Source: Streptomyces hydrogenans
GTDB lineage: Bacteria; Actinomycetota; Actinomycetes; Streptomycetales; Streptomycetaceae
Direction of reading: 5' to 3'
NCBI RefSeq assembly: GCF_014656075.1
Contig: NZ_BNBS01000037.1
Location: 1 to 64,000, forward strand
Length of the DNA: 64,000 nucleotides
Shown: one piece after another, positions 26,251 through 34,061 of the stretch
Position numbering within the stretch: position 1 is the stretch's first letter
How the letters are laid out: every line of letters begins with the position of its first letter
Notes under the pieces: generated by a model
Told to the model about the DNA's origin: nothing
What the model saw: only the letters and a program-made list of their open reading frames with translations
The model's database searches: none
Position numbers and translations under genes: made by a program

Positions 26251-26280
26251 CTGGTCAACCTTAACTGGTCCACTGGTCAG
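26251..26280. promoter_or_regulatory. Operator-like TGGTC repeats next to the GntR gene
   Basis: CTGGTC occurs at 26251, 26265 and 26273; the last two are in tandem ACTGGTC copies 8 bp apart. The half-site equals that of the DasR operator (ACTGGTCT), but in direct rather than inverted orientation. Location just upstream of the GntR gene suggests autoregulation. Confidence 0.55.
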
Positions 26281-26416
26281 GTTTCAACGTCGCTCCGGAT
26301 GGTGGGTGCAGCCATCTCCTTTCGGCCGTTGGCAGCCAAATTCCGTCAATGCTGCGGGGGTTGACGGCGACATTGGTCCATGCCACCTTCATCTCGCGCC
26401 AACTGGTAAACCCCTG

Positions 26417-26434
26417 ACAGGTCAAGTGGTCAAC
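26417..26434. promoter_or_regulatory. Operator-like GGTCAA repeats upstream of the sugar-binding protein gene
   Basis: GGTCAA occurs at 26420 and GGTCAAC at 26428, again 8 bp apart, about 45-55 bp before the binding-protein start. An ACTGGTAAA at 26402 and ATTGGTCC at 26372 add two further partial sites. A TTGACG at 26361 could be a -35 element. Confidence 0.5.
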
Positions 26435-26475
26435 TCGGGGTTTGCCTCCGTTCCCGGCCCCCCCAGAGGTGAATC

Positions 26476-27738
26476 GTGAAGCACCGCCCCCTCGCCCTGC
26501 TCGGCGCCCTGCTGCTGAGCACCGGACTCGTCGCCTGTTCCTCGTCCGGTGACGGGCAGGACGCCGGCGGGCCCACCGTCCTCGACGTCTGGCTGATGCG
26601 CGACAGCGTCTCGGACGCCTTCCAGAAGGAGTTCGAGACCGGCTTCGAGAAGGCCCACCCGGAGATCGACGTCAGAATCCAGATCCAGGAGTGGGAGGGC
26701 ATCGGCGAGAAGGTCACCGCCGCCCTGGCCAGCAACGACGCCCCGGACGTCATCGAGGTCGGCAACACCCAGGTCGCCCAGTACGCCCAGAGCGGGGGGC
26801 TCACCGACTTCACCGACAAGGTCGACGAGCTCGACGGCGACTTCTGGCTCGAAGGGCTCGCCGAGCCCGGCGCCTGGGAGGGCAAGCAGTACGGCATCCC
26901 GTACTACGCGGCCAACCGCGTCGTCATCTACCGCACCGACCTCTTCCGGAAGGCGGGTGTCGACGCCACGAAGATCAAGACGCGGGACCAGTGGATCGCC
27001 GCCACCGAGAAGCTCGACCAGGGAGACGTGCAGGGTATCTACCTCCCGGGCCAGAACTGGTTCGCCCTCGCCGGCTTCGTCTGGGACGAGGGCGGCGACC
27101 TCGCCGTCCAGGACGGCGGCGGCTGGAAGGGCGGCCTGGACAGCCCCGAAGCGCTGCGGGCCATGGAGTTCTACAAGCGGCTCCAGGCGCTCGGCAAGGG
27201 CCCCAAGGACTCCGACGAGTCCCGCCCGCTCCAGGCCGACGTCGTGGCCAAGGGGCAGGTCGCGCAGGTCATCGCCACCCCCGGAGGCGCCGGCGTCATC
27301 GCCCAGAAGAACCCCGCCCTCAAGGGCAGACTGGGCTTCTTCCCCATCCCCGGCAAGACCCCCGACACCCCGGGCGCCGTCTTCACCGGCGGCTCCGACC
27401 TGGTCGTCCCCGCCGTCGCGGCGCACCAGGACGAGGCGTACACCTTCATCAAGGAACTCACCGGCGACGCCTGGCAGACCAAGCTCGCCCTCGCCATGAG
27501 CTACGTCCCCAACAAGACCACCCTCGCCACCGCCGTCGCCTCCGACCCCGGGGCCGCCGCCATGGCCGTCGGCGCCGCCAACGGACACGCCACCCCCAAC
27601 ACGCCCCAGTGGGCGGCGGTCGAGGCCAAGAACCCGATCAAGGACTACATGACGGCCGTGCTCACCGGCCGCGACGCCGAGGCCGCGGCGGCCGAGGCGG
27701 CCCGGTCCATCACGACCACCCTGAACAGCGGTTCCTGA
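26476..27738 (+). CDS. Sugar ABC transporter lipoprotein (solute-binding protein)
   Basis: A 420-residue family-1 extracellular solute-binding protein. Signal peptide with lipobox LVAC (Cys21), then VLDVWLMRDS and a typical MalE/DasA-like body with IPYYAANRVVIYRTDLF (about 139-155). It should sit on the outer membrane face and deliver an oligosaccharide to the two permeases encoded next. GTG start at 26476 is preceded by AGAGG at 6 bp. The operon context (GH20 enzyme, DasR-like regulator) suggests an N-acetylglucosamine-containing oligosaccharide. No ATPase gene is nearby, as usual for Streptomyces systems served by MsiK. Confidence 0.93.
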   Translation: MKHRPLALLGALLLSTGLVACSSSGDGQDAGGPTVLDVWLMRDSVSDAFQKEFETGFEKAHPEIDVRIQIQEWEGIGEKVTAALASNDAPDVIEVGNTQVAQYAQSGGLTDFTDKVDELDGDFWLEGLAEPGAWEGKQYGIPYYAANRVVIYRTDLFRKAGVDATKIKTRDQWIAATEKLDQGDVQGIYLPGQNWFALAGFVWDEGGDLAVQDGGGWKGGLDSPEALRAMEFYKRLQALGKGPKDSDESRPLQADVVAKGQVAQVIATPGGAGVIAQKNPALKGRLGFFPIPGKTPDTPGAVFTGGSDLVVPAVAAHQDEAYTFIKELTGDAWQTKLALAMSYVPNKTTLATAVASDPGAAAMAVGAANGHATPNTPQWAAVEAKNPIKDYMTAVLTGRDAEAAAAEAARSITTTLNSGS

Positions 27739-27741
27739 CCG

Positions 27742-28668
27742 ATGCCCGCCCGACCCTCCCCGCCCGCGCACCGCGGTCGCCGCTTCGCCCCCGGGCCGTA
27801 CCTGCTGATCGCACCGGCGGTCCTGGGCATGCTCTACCTCCTGCTCTACCCCTTCGGCCGGGCCCTGCTCATCTCCTTCCAGGACTTCCGGCTGCGCGAA
27901 CTGATCAAGGGCGACGCCGAGTTCGTGGGGCTGCGCAACTACCAGACCCTGCTGGGCGACCCCAGGTTCTGGGACGTCGTCCGCCGCACCTTCCTCTTCA
28001 TGGCGGTCAACGTCGTCGCCATCATGATCCTCGCGACGCTGGTCGCCCTGATGACCGAACGGCTCGGGAAGATCGGCCGGACCGTGGTCCTGAGTTCGCT
28101 GGTGCTGGTGTGGGCGGTGCCCGTCGTGGCCGCCACCACCGTCTTCCAGTGGCTGTTCCACTCCCAGTTCGGCATCGTCAACGAGACCCTCACCGACCTC
28201 GGCTTCGACTCCTTCGAGGAGTACACCTGGTTCGCCGACGGCCGCGCCGCCTTCGCCATCCTCGTCGTCCTCATCGTGTGGCAGTCGGTGCCGTTCGCCG
28301 CCATCACCCTCTACTCCGCCCTCACCACCGTGCCGCAGGAGCTCTACGAGTCGGCCCGCCTCGACGGCGCCGGCGCCGCGCGGATCTTCCGCTCCGTGAC
28401 CTTCCCGCTCGTCCGGCCGATCTTCATGCTCGTGGTCTCCCTGGAGGTGATCTGGACCTTCAAGGCGTTCGTCCAGATCTGGGTCATGACCCGGGGCGGG
28501 CCGGGCGACGCCACGACCATCCTGCCCGTCTACGCCGTGCAGACCGCCCTCGCCAACCAGCGCTACGACCTGGGATCGGCCGCCTCCATGCTCACCCTCC
28601 TGCTCATGAGCGGTGTCCTCGTCCTCTACTTCCGCCAACTGTTCCGCCAGGAGGGCGAGCACCTGTGA
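27742..28668 (+). CDS. Sugar ABC transporter permease (MalF type)
   Basis: A 308-residue inner-membrane permease with six predicted helices and the EAA loop ESARLDGAGAARIFRSVTFP (about residues 211-230) that contacts the ATPase. It starts 3 bp after the binding-protein stop and overlaps the next permease (GTGA), so the two form a heterodimer. The sequence class is that of carbohydrate-uptake CUT1 transporters. Confidence 0.93.
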   Translation: MPARPSPPAHRGRRFAPGPYLLIAPAVLGMLYLLLYPFGRALLISFQDFRLRELIKGDAEFVGLRNYQTLLGDPRFWDVVRRTFLFMAVNVVAIMILATLVALMTERLGKIGRTVVLSSLVLVWAVPVVAATTVFQWLFHSQFGIVNETLTDLGFDSFEEYTWFADGRAAFAILVVLIVWQSVPFAAITLYSALTTVPQELYESARLDGAGAARIFRSVTFPLVRPIFMLVVSLEVIWTFKAFVQIWVMTRGGPGDATTILPVYAVQTALANQRYDLGSAASMLTLLLMSGVLVLYFRQLFRQEGEHL

Positions 28669-29519
28669 TCACGACCCGCAGGCCCGCCTCCCGGCGCCGG
28701 CTCCGCAGGCTCCCGCTCCACGCGGCGGCCGCCCTGACCGTGACGGTCTGCCTCTTCCCGGTCTACTGGATGGTGTCGACGGCCTTCCGGCCGTCCCGCG
28801 ACATCCAGTCCTACGAACCCGGCCTGATCCCGCGGGAATGGACACTCGACCACTTCCGTACGGCGGTCCAGGCCGACGGCTTCGCCCTGTTCTGGCGCAA
28901 CAGCGTCCTGGTCACGCTCAGCGCCGTGCTCCTCGCCCTGGTCGTCGCGCTCGCCGCCGCCTACGCCGTGGCGCGGCTGCGCTGGCGCGGCCGACGGCAG
29001 TTCATGCTGGCGGTGTTCATCGCCCAGATGGCGCCGTGGGAGTCCCTGGTCATCCCGGTCTACATCATCTCCCGCGACACGAACATGCTCGACCGGCTGC
29101 CCACCCTCACCCTCGTCTACTTCATGATCACCCTGCCGTTCACGGTGGTCGTCCTGCGCGGCTTCATCGCCGGCATCCCGCCCGAACTGGAGGAGGCGGC
29201 GCAGGTCGACGGCTGCACCCGCGTCGGTGCCTTCCGCCGGATCGCCTTCCCGCTGCTCGCACCGGGGCTGATGGCCACCTCGCTCTTCGGCTTCATCACC
29301 GCCTGGAACGAGTTCACCTACGCCAACTTCCTCATCATCAAACAGCAGGACAGCCGCACGCTGCCCGTCTGGCTCTCGTCCTTCCAGACCACCTTCGGCA
29401 CCGACTGGGGGGCCACCATGGCCGCCTCCACCCTCTTCGCCCTGCCCGCGCTGATCGTCTTCCTCGCCCTCCAGCGCCACGTCACCTCGGGCCTCACCGC
29501 CGGCGGGGTCAAGGGCTGA
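28665..29519 (+). CDS. Sugar ABC transporter permease (MalG type)
   Basis: A 284-residue permease with six membrane segments and an EAA loop EEAAQVDGCTRVGAFRRIAFP (about 180-200). GTG at 28665 overlaps the preceding stop. The first ~20 residues are Arg-rich cytoplasmic sequence before helix 1. It pairs with the MalF-type permease; the family normally works with the shared ATPase MsiK encoded elsewhere. Confidence 0.93.
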   Translation: MITTRRPASRRRLRRLPLHAAAALTVTVCLFPVYWMVSTAFRPSRDIQSYEPGLIPREWTLDHFRTAVQADGFALFWRNSVLVTLSAVLLALVVALAAAYAVARLRWRGRRQFMLAVFIAQMAPWESLVIPVYIISRDTNMLDRLPTLTLVYFMITLPFTVVVLRGFIAGIPPELEEAAQVDGCTRVGAFRRIAFPLLAPGLMATSLFGFITAWNEFTYANFLIIKQQDSRTLPVWLSSFQTTFGTDWGATMAASTLFALPALIVFLALQRHVTSGLTAGGVKG

Positions 29520-29570
29520 GCCCCTCCCTCCGCCTCCCGTGCCCCCCGCAGAACACCGGAGACCACCCCC

Positions 29571-31139
29571 GTGGACCTGCCCCGCCCCGCCCACCGGCCC
29601 GCCCGGCCCGACCTCACCCTCGTCCCCCGCCCCCGCAGGCTGTCCCCCCGCCCCGGCCGCTTCCGCCTCGACGCCGGCACCCGCCTGCGCGTCGCCCCCG
29701 GCGCCGAGACCGCCGCCGACCTGCTCCGCGCCTACCTCGCGACCGGCACCGGGCCGTGCCTGGAACCCGCCGACGACGGCGCGTTCGTCCTCGCCCTCGA
29801 CCCCGCGCTCACCGGACTCGGCCAGGAGGGGTACGGGCTGACCGTCTCCGAACAGGGCGTACTGCTGCGCGCCGCACGCCCCGCCGGACTGCTCCGCGGC
29901 GTCCAGACCGTCCGTCAGCTCCTGCCGTACGAGGCCCTCGCCGGGCCGTCCGGCACGGACCTCGAACTGCCCGGCGTGGAGATCACCGACGTGCCCGCGC
30001 ACCCCTGGCGCGGCATGCTGCTCGACGTCGCCCGGCACTTCCAGCCCGTCTCCTACCTGCACCGCTTCGTCGACCTGCTCGCCCTGCACAAGCTCAACGT
30101 GCTCCAGCTCCACCTCACCGACGACCAGGGCTGGCGGATGCCGGTCGCCGCCCACCCCCGGCTCACCGAGGTCGGCGGCCGACGGGCGCAGTCGATGGTC
30201 GGCCCCGCCGGCAGCGACCGCTTCGACGGCCGCCCGCACGGAGGCGCGTACACCCGCGCGGAACTCGCCGGACTCGTCTCCTACGCCGCCGCCCGGGGGG
30301 TGACCGTCGTCCCGGAGATCGGCGTGCCGGGACACGTACGGTCCGCCCTGGCCGCCTACCCGGAGCTGGGCAACCACCCGGACCGCCGCCTCGACGTGTG
30401 GACCCGGTGGGGGGTGTGCGCGAACGTGCTCGGCGTCGGCGACCACGTCCTCGACTTCTTCCGCACCGTCCTCGACGAGGTCATGGACGTCTTCCCGTCC
30501 CCCTACGTCCACCTCGGGGGCGACGAAGTCCCCACCGGGGAATGGGAGTCCAGCCCTGCGGCCGTCGCCCGCGCGGCCCGCGAGGGGCTGTCCGGTCCCC
30601 GCGCGCTGCACGGCTGGTTCATGGACCGGATGGCCGGCCACGTCGTCCGGGCCGGCCGCCGCCCGGTCGCCTGGGCCGAGGACGGCGCCACGCTGCCGCT
30701 GTCCTGCACGGTCATGAGCTGGCGCACCCCCGAGCACGCCTGGGCCGCGGCCCGACGCGGCCACGACGTCATCCACGCCGACCACCGGCGCACCTACTTC
30801 GACTACGCCCGCGGCTCCGGCCCGGGCGAGCCGCCCGCGCAGCCGGGGCACACCACGGGCCTGCGGAGCGTGTACGACGTCGAGCTGCTGCCGCCGCCGG
30901 ACGAGCCGGAACTCGCCGGGAGGGTCCTCGGCGCGCAGGGACAGCTGTGGACCGAGTTCGTCCCGACGCCCGCCCACATCGAGTACCTCACCTTTCCCCG
31001 CCTGTGCGCGCTCGCCGAGCGGGCCTGGCACCCGGCCGACGACTGGAGGGACTTCCGCAGCCGGCTGGACGGGCACCGGGCGCGGCTGACCGCGCTCGGC
31101 GTCCCGCACGACACCCTCAGGGACCCCGCCCCCGCGTGA
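29571..31139 (+). CDS. Beta-N-acetylhexosaminidase (GH20)
   Basis: A 522-residue glycoside hydrolase of family 20. An N-terminal GH20b-like domain (to about 130) is followed by the TIM barrel: HPWRGMLLDVARHFQPV, a HLTDDQGWRM strand, and the catalytic Asp318-Glu319 in HLGGDEVP. GH20 enzymes use substrate-assisted catalysis to remove terminal GlcNAc or GalNAc. No signal peptide is visible, so it probably acts in the cytoplasm on imported chito-oligosaccharides or related glycans, like DasD. GTG start at 29571 with GGAG upstream; in operon with the transporter. Confidence 0.92.
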   Translation: MDLPRPAHRPARPDLTLVPRPRRLSPRPGRFRLDAGTRLRVAPGAETAADLLRAYLATGTGPCLEPADDGAFVLALDPALTGLGQEGYGLTVSEQGVLLRAARPAGLLRGVQTVRQLLPYEALAGPSGTDLELPGVEITDVPAHPWRGMLLDVARHFQPVSYLHRFVDLLALHKLNVLQLHLTDDQGWRMPVAAHPRLTEVGGRRAQSMVGPAGSDRFDGRPHGGAYTRAELAGLVSYAAARGVTVVPEIGVPGHVRSALAAYPELGNHPDRRLDVWTRWGVCANVLGVGDHVLDFFRTVLDEVMDVFPSPYVHLGGDEVPTGEWESSPAAVARAAREGLSGPRALHGWFMDRMAGHVVRAGRRPVAWAEDGATLPLSCTVMSWRTPEHAWAAARRGHDVIHADHRRTYFDYARGSGPGEPPAQPGHTTGLRSVYDVELLPPPDEPELAGRVLGAQGQLWTEFVPTPAHIEYLTFPRLCALAERAWHPADDWRDFRSRLDGHRARLTALGVPHDTLRDPAPA

Positions 31140-31214
31140 CCGCCCGGGCCCGTCCCGCATCCCCCACGAGCCCTCCCGCCGGCCGGCGGGAGCGAACGAA
31201 AGGAACCCCGTCGG

Positions 31215-32657
31215 ATGAGCACCCGTACCCCCCGCCGCACCAGGACGGCCCTCGCCGTGGCCGCGATCGCCGGCAGCGCCGCCCTCGCCACCTTCCCCCT
31301 CACCACCGCGTCCGCCTCCGAGGGCGGGGTCGCCGTCCAGTACCGGACCAGCGCCTCCGGCGCCACCGCCGACCAGAGCGAGCCCTGGCTCAAGGTGCGC
31401 AACACCGGCGCCACGAGCGTGGCGCTGAACCAGGTCAAGATCCGCTACTACTTCAAGGCGGACTCCCCGACCGCCACGTACCGCTTCGCCTGCTCGTGGG
31501 CGGTCAAGGGCTGCTCGGCCATCACCGGCACCTTCGGCACGCTCGCCAACCCCACCGCGACGGCCGACCGCTACCTGGAGATCGGTTTCACCTCCGCGGC
31601 GGGGTCGCTCGCCCCCGGCGCCGACACCGGCGACATGCAGCTGCGCTTCCACCAGGCCAACTGGCAGACCCTGACCCAGGGGGACGACTACTCCTTCCAG
31701 GGCGCGCCGACCTCGTACACCGACTGGACCAAGGTCACCGCGCAGCTCGCGGGCGTGAACGTGTGGGGCACGGCCCCGGCCGGCAACGAGCCCACCGAAC
31801 CGCCCACGACCCCGCCGACCACACCGCCCACCACCCCGCCCCCCGGCGGCGGCGCGACCCTCTTCGACGACTTCTCCTACACCTCGCACACCGACCCGGC
31901 GCTCGCCGCCCACGGCTGGAACGTCCGCTCCAACTCCGGCGGCCCCGGTGTCCCCGGCGCCACCTGGGACCCCTCGAAGGTCACCTTCGTCTCCCAGAGC
32001 GGCAACACGGTGATGAACCTGGAGACCTCCAGCGCCGGCACCGGGGCCAGCACCACCCACACGGAGGTCCTCACCAAGGCGAGCAAGTTCAGGAACGGCA
32101 CGTACGCGGCCCGGGTCAAGTTCTCGGACGCCCCCAAGTACGGTCCGGACGGCGACCGGATCGTCCAGACCTTCTTCACCATCAACGACCTCAAGGCCCC
32201 GATGGCCGACGACTACGCCGAGTACGACTTCGAGTACCTGCCCAACGGCGGCTGGGGCGAGCCGGCCAACATCCTCTACACGACCTCCTGGGAGACCTAC
32301 AACCCCGACCCCTGGCAGGCGGTCAACCAGCACAGCGAGAGCCGCACCAGCTTCGCCGGCTGGCACGACCTGGTCGTGACCATCGACGACAGCAGGATCA
32401 CCTACTACGTCGACGGCGCCGTCTTCGGCACCCACGACGCCGCCTACCTGCCCGAGCGGCCCATGTCCATCAACTTCAACCAGTGGCTGATCGACCTCAA
32501 CGGCCAGACGTCGACCACCCCGCGCGCCTACGACCAGCAGGTCGACTACGTCCTGCACGTCAAGGACCAGGTCCTCACCCCCGCGCAGGTCACCGCCAGG
32601 CTCGCCGCCCTGCGCGGCGCCGGCACGACCTTCGTCGACGAGGTCCCGGCGTCCTGA
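31215..32657 (+). CDS. Secreted CBM3-GH16 glycoside hydrolase
   Basis: A 480-residue secreted enzyme: signal peptide (to about Ala35, ASA-SEG), a family 3 carbohydrate-binding module (about 36-190, with VQYRT, EPWLKVRNTG and QLRFHQANW), a TPPTTPP linker, and a GH16-like jelly roll. The catalytic motif is E336-Y-D338-F-E340 in AEYDFEYLPNGGW, fitting the GH16 ExDxE core. GH16 enzymes cut beta-glucans, agars or related polymers; CBM3 binds cellulose or chitin. The exact substrate cannot be read. It has its own AAAGGA site and lies 75 bp after the GH20 gene. Confidence 0.82.
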   Translation: MSTRTPRRTRTALAVAAIAGSAALATFPLTTASASEGGVAVQYRTSASGATADQSEPWLKVRNTGATSVALNQVKIRYYFKADSPTATYRFACSWAVKGCSAITGTFGTLANPTATADRYLEIGFTSAAGSLAPGADTGDMQLRFHQANWQTLTQGDDYSFQGAPTSYTDWTKVTAQLAGVNVWGTAPAGNEPTEPPTTPPTTPPTTPPPGGGATLFDDFSYTSHTDPALAAHGWNVRSNSGGPGVPGATWDPSKVTFVSQSGNTVMNLETSSAGTGASTTHTEVLTKASKFRNGTYAARVKFSDAPKYGPDGDRIVQTFFTINDLKAPMADDYAEYDFEYLPNGGWGEPANILYTTSWETYNPDPWQAVNQHSESRTSFAGWHDLVVTIDDSRITYYVDGAVFGTHDAAYLPERPMSINFNQWLIDLNGQTSTTPRAYDQQVDYVLHVKDQVLTPAQVTARLAALRGAGTTFVDEVPAS

Positions 32658-32663
32658 ACCCGG

Positions 32664-32699
32664 AAGGGGAGGGACCCGCCGCGACGGGTCCCTCCCCTT
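32664..32699. terminator. Bidirectional terminator between convergent genes
   Basis: A perfect 15-bp inverted repeat (arms 32664-32678 and 32685-32699, AAGGGGAGGGACCCG and complement) with a 6-base loop, 6 bp past the GH16 stop and 12 bp from the end of the convergent SHOCT gene. No clear T-run. Placement between two gene ends makes a shared terminator the best reading. Confidence 0.85.
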
Positions 32700-32711
32700 C
32701 TCACACCGGCG

Positions 32712-33170
32712 TCACTGTCCGGGCGCGGCCGCCGCCGGGGGCGGCGTGGGGGCCGCGGCCGGATCGTCGCCCAGGACGAGGGCCTTCGCCCTGCGGAACT
32801 CCTCGTCGGTGATGTGGCCACCGGCCCGCAGCTCGGACAGCCTGGCCAGTTCGTCGACGCTGCTTGTACGGTCCGTGCCCGCGGCGGTCTTGCGGATGTA
32901 CGCGTCGAAGTCCTGCTGCTGGGCCCGTGCCTGGGCGATCTCGCGCCGGCCCATGTTCTTGCCGCGGGCGATCACGTAGACCAGCACGCCGAGGAACGGC
33001 AGCAGGATGACGAAGGCCAGCCAGCCCGCCTTGGCCCACCCGTTCATCTCGTGGTCCCGGAAGATGTCCATGATGATCCGGAACAGCAGGATGAACCACA
33101 GGATCCACAGGAAGAACCAGAGCATGCTCCAGAACACGCTGAGCAGCGGGTAGTCGTAGGCCAGGTACAT
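32712..33170 (-). CDS. Membrane protein with PLD-nuclease-N and SHOCT domains
   Basis: A 152-residue protein with two transmembrane helices (about 8-33 and 47-68) in a PLDc_N-type segment, then a short SHOCT motif near the C-terminus (DELARLSELRAGGHITDEEFRRAKALVLG, about 105-133). Such proteins are small membrane factors of unknown role, frequent in Streptomyces. ATG at 33170. It precedes no obvious partner and is followed by the shared terminator. Confidence 0.85.
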   Translation of the reverse strand: MYLAYDYPLLSVFWSMLWFFLWILWFILLFRIIMDIFRDHEMNGWAKAGWLAFVILLPFLGVLVYVIARGKNMGRREIAQARAQQQDFDAYIRKTAAGTDRTSSVDELARLSELRAGGHITDEEFRRAKALVLGDDPAAAPTPPPAAAAPGQ

Positions 33171-33236
33171 GGTCTTCTCCGTTCTGGGAACCGCGAAGCC
33201 GCGGTGCGGCGCCGCAGCGCCTGCCGCGCCCGGCGC

Positions 33237-33878
33237 TCAGGCCGGGGTGCGGGCGTCCGGGCCGTCCGGCCCGTCCGCGTCGGTGAGGCCCGCCTTGCGC
33301 AGGGCGGACCGCCAGGCCAGGGCCAGCGCGGTCTCGGCCAGGCCCAGCAGGACGAGCCAGAGGCCGAGCAGCCGGGTCAGGACCCGGGCCGACTCGGCCG
33401 GCATCGCCAGCACCACGATCCCGGCCGCGACGCCGAGGACGGCGAGCGCGATGACCAGGCCGCGGTGCGGCAGGTCCTTGGCCGAGAGGGCGCCGTACAG
33501 CGTGACGACACCGGAGACCAGCCAGACCGCGCCCACCACGAGGGAGAGCGCGCCGATCGTCTGGAGCGGGTTGCGCAGGCACAGGACGCCGCCGAGGACG
33601 AACAGCACGGCCACCAGCAGGCCGGCCAGCCGTTCGCCCGCCTCGCGGCGGCCGAAGACCATGACGAAGCGGAAGCCGCCGGACACCAGCAGGTACAGCC
33701 CGACGAGCACCCCCAGGACGTGGAGGGTCGCCTCCGGCCAGACCAGCGCCAGGATGCCGGGCACCAGCGTGGCGATGGCGCCGCCCAGGAACCACACCCA
33801 GGACCGCGCGAGCCGGGCCAGCTGCTCCTCCGGGTCCGACGCTCCGGGGGGTGTGCGTGTGCCCATGGGAGAGGTCAT
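33237..33878 (-). CDS. HdeD-like (DUF308) membrane protein
   Basis: A 213-residue protein with six hydrophobic segments and the internal repeat typical of HdeD/DUF308 proteins (GILALVWPEATLHVLGVLVG and VLCLRNPLQTIGALSLVVG). HdeD proteins were first noted for acid resistance in enterics; their actinobacterial role is unknown. The ATG at 33878 is chosen because of AGGAGGAG directly upstream. A perfect palindrome 67 bp upstream may control it. It precedes the SHOCT gene on the same strand (66 bp). Confidence 0.9.
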   Translation of the reverse strand: MTSPMGTRTPPGASDPEEQLARLARSWVWFLGGAIATLVPGILALVWPEATLHVLGVLVGLYLLVSGGFRFVMVFGRREAGERLAGLLVAVLFVLGGVLCLRNPLQTIGALSLVVGAVWLVSGVVTLYGALSAKDLPHRGLVIALAVLGVAAGIVVLAMPAESARVLTRLLGLWLVLLGLAETALALAWRSALRKAGLTDADGPDGPDARTPA

Positions 33879-33944
33879 CGCTCCTCCTCTCCTCTCGGTG
33901 CCGCGACGGCGGTGGGAACCCGTGGCCCCGCGCCGGACGGCAGC

Positions 33945-33978
33945 CGGTCGATAAGCCTTATATGTGGCTTATCGACCG
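33945..33978. repeat. Perfect 13-bp inverted repeat upstream of the HdeD-like gene
   Basis: Arms CGGTCGATAAGCC (33945-33957) and GGCTTATCGACCG (33966-33978) flank TTATATGT. It lies in an AT-rich island within high-GC DNA, 67 bp before the HdeD-like ATG and 84 bp after the ABC permease stop. It could be an operator/promoter element or a terminator; no T-run is present. Confidence 0.75.
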
Positions 33979-34061
33979 TACCGTGCGAGGGGGCGGCTGT
34001 CTCGCGCAGCGTCAGCGGCGGGCTACCGAACCGGAGGACGGCCGGATCCCCGCTCCGTCGC

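Noticed and set aside
28626..32558. Open frame of more than 1300 codons opposite the sugar operon
   Set aside because: Composition is Gly/Arg/Val-rich without motifs, and it covers five well-supported plus-strand genes.
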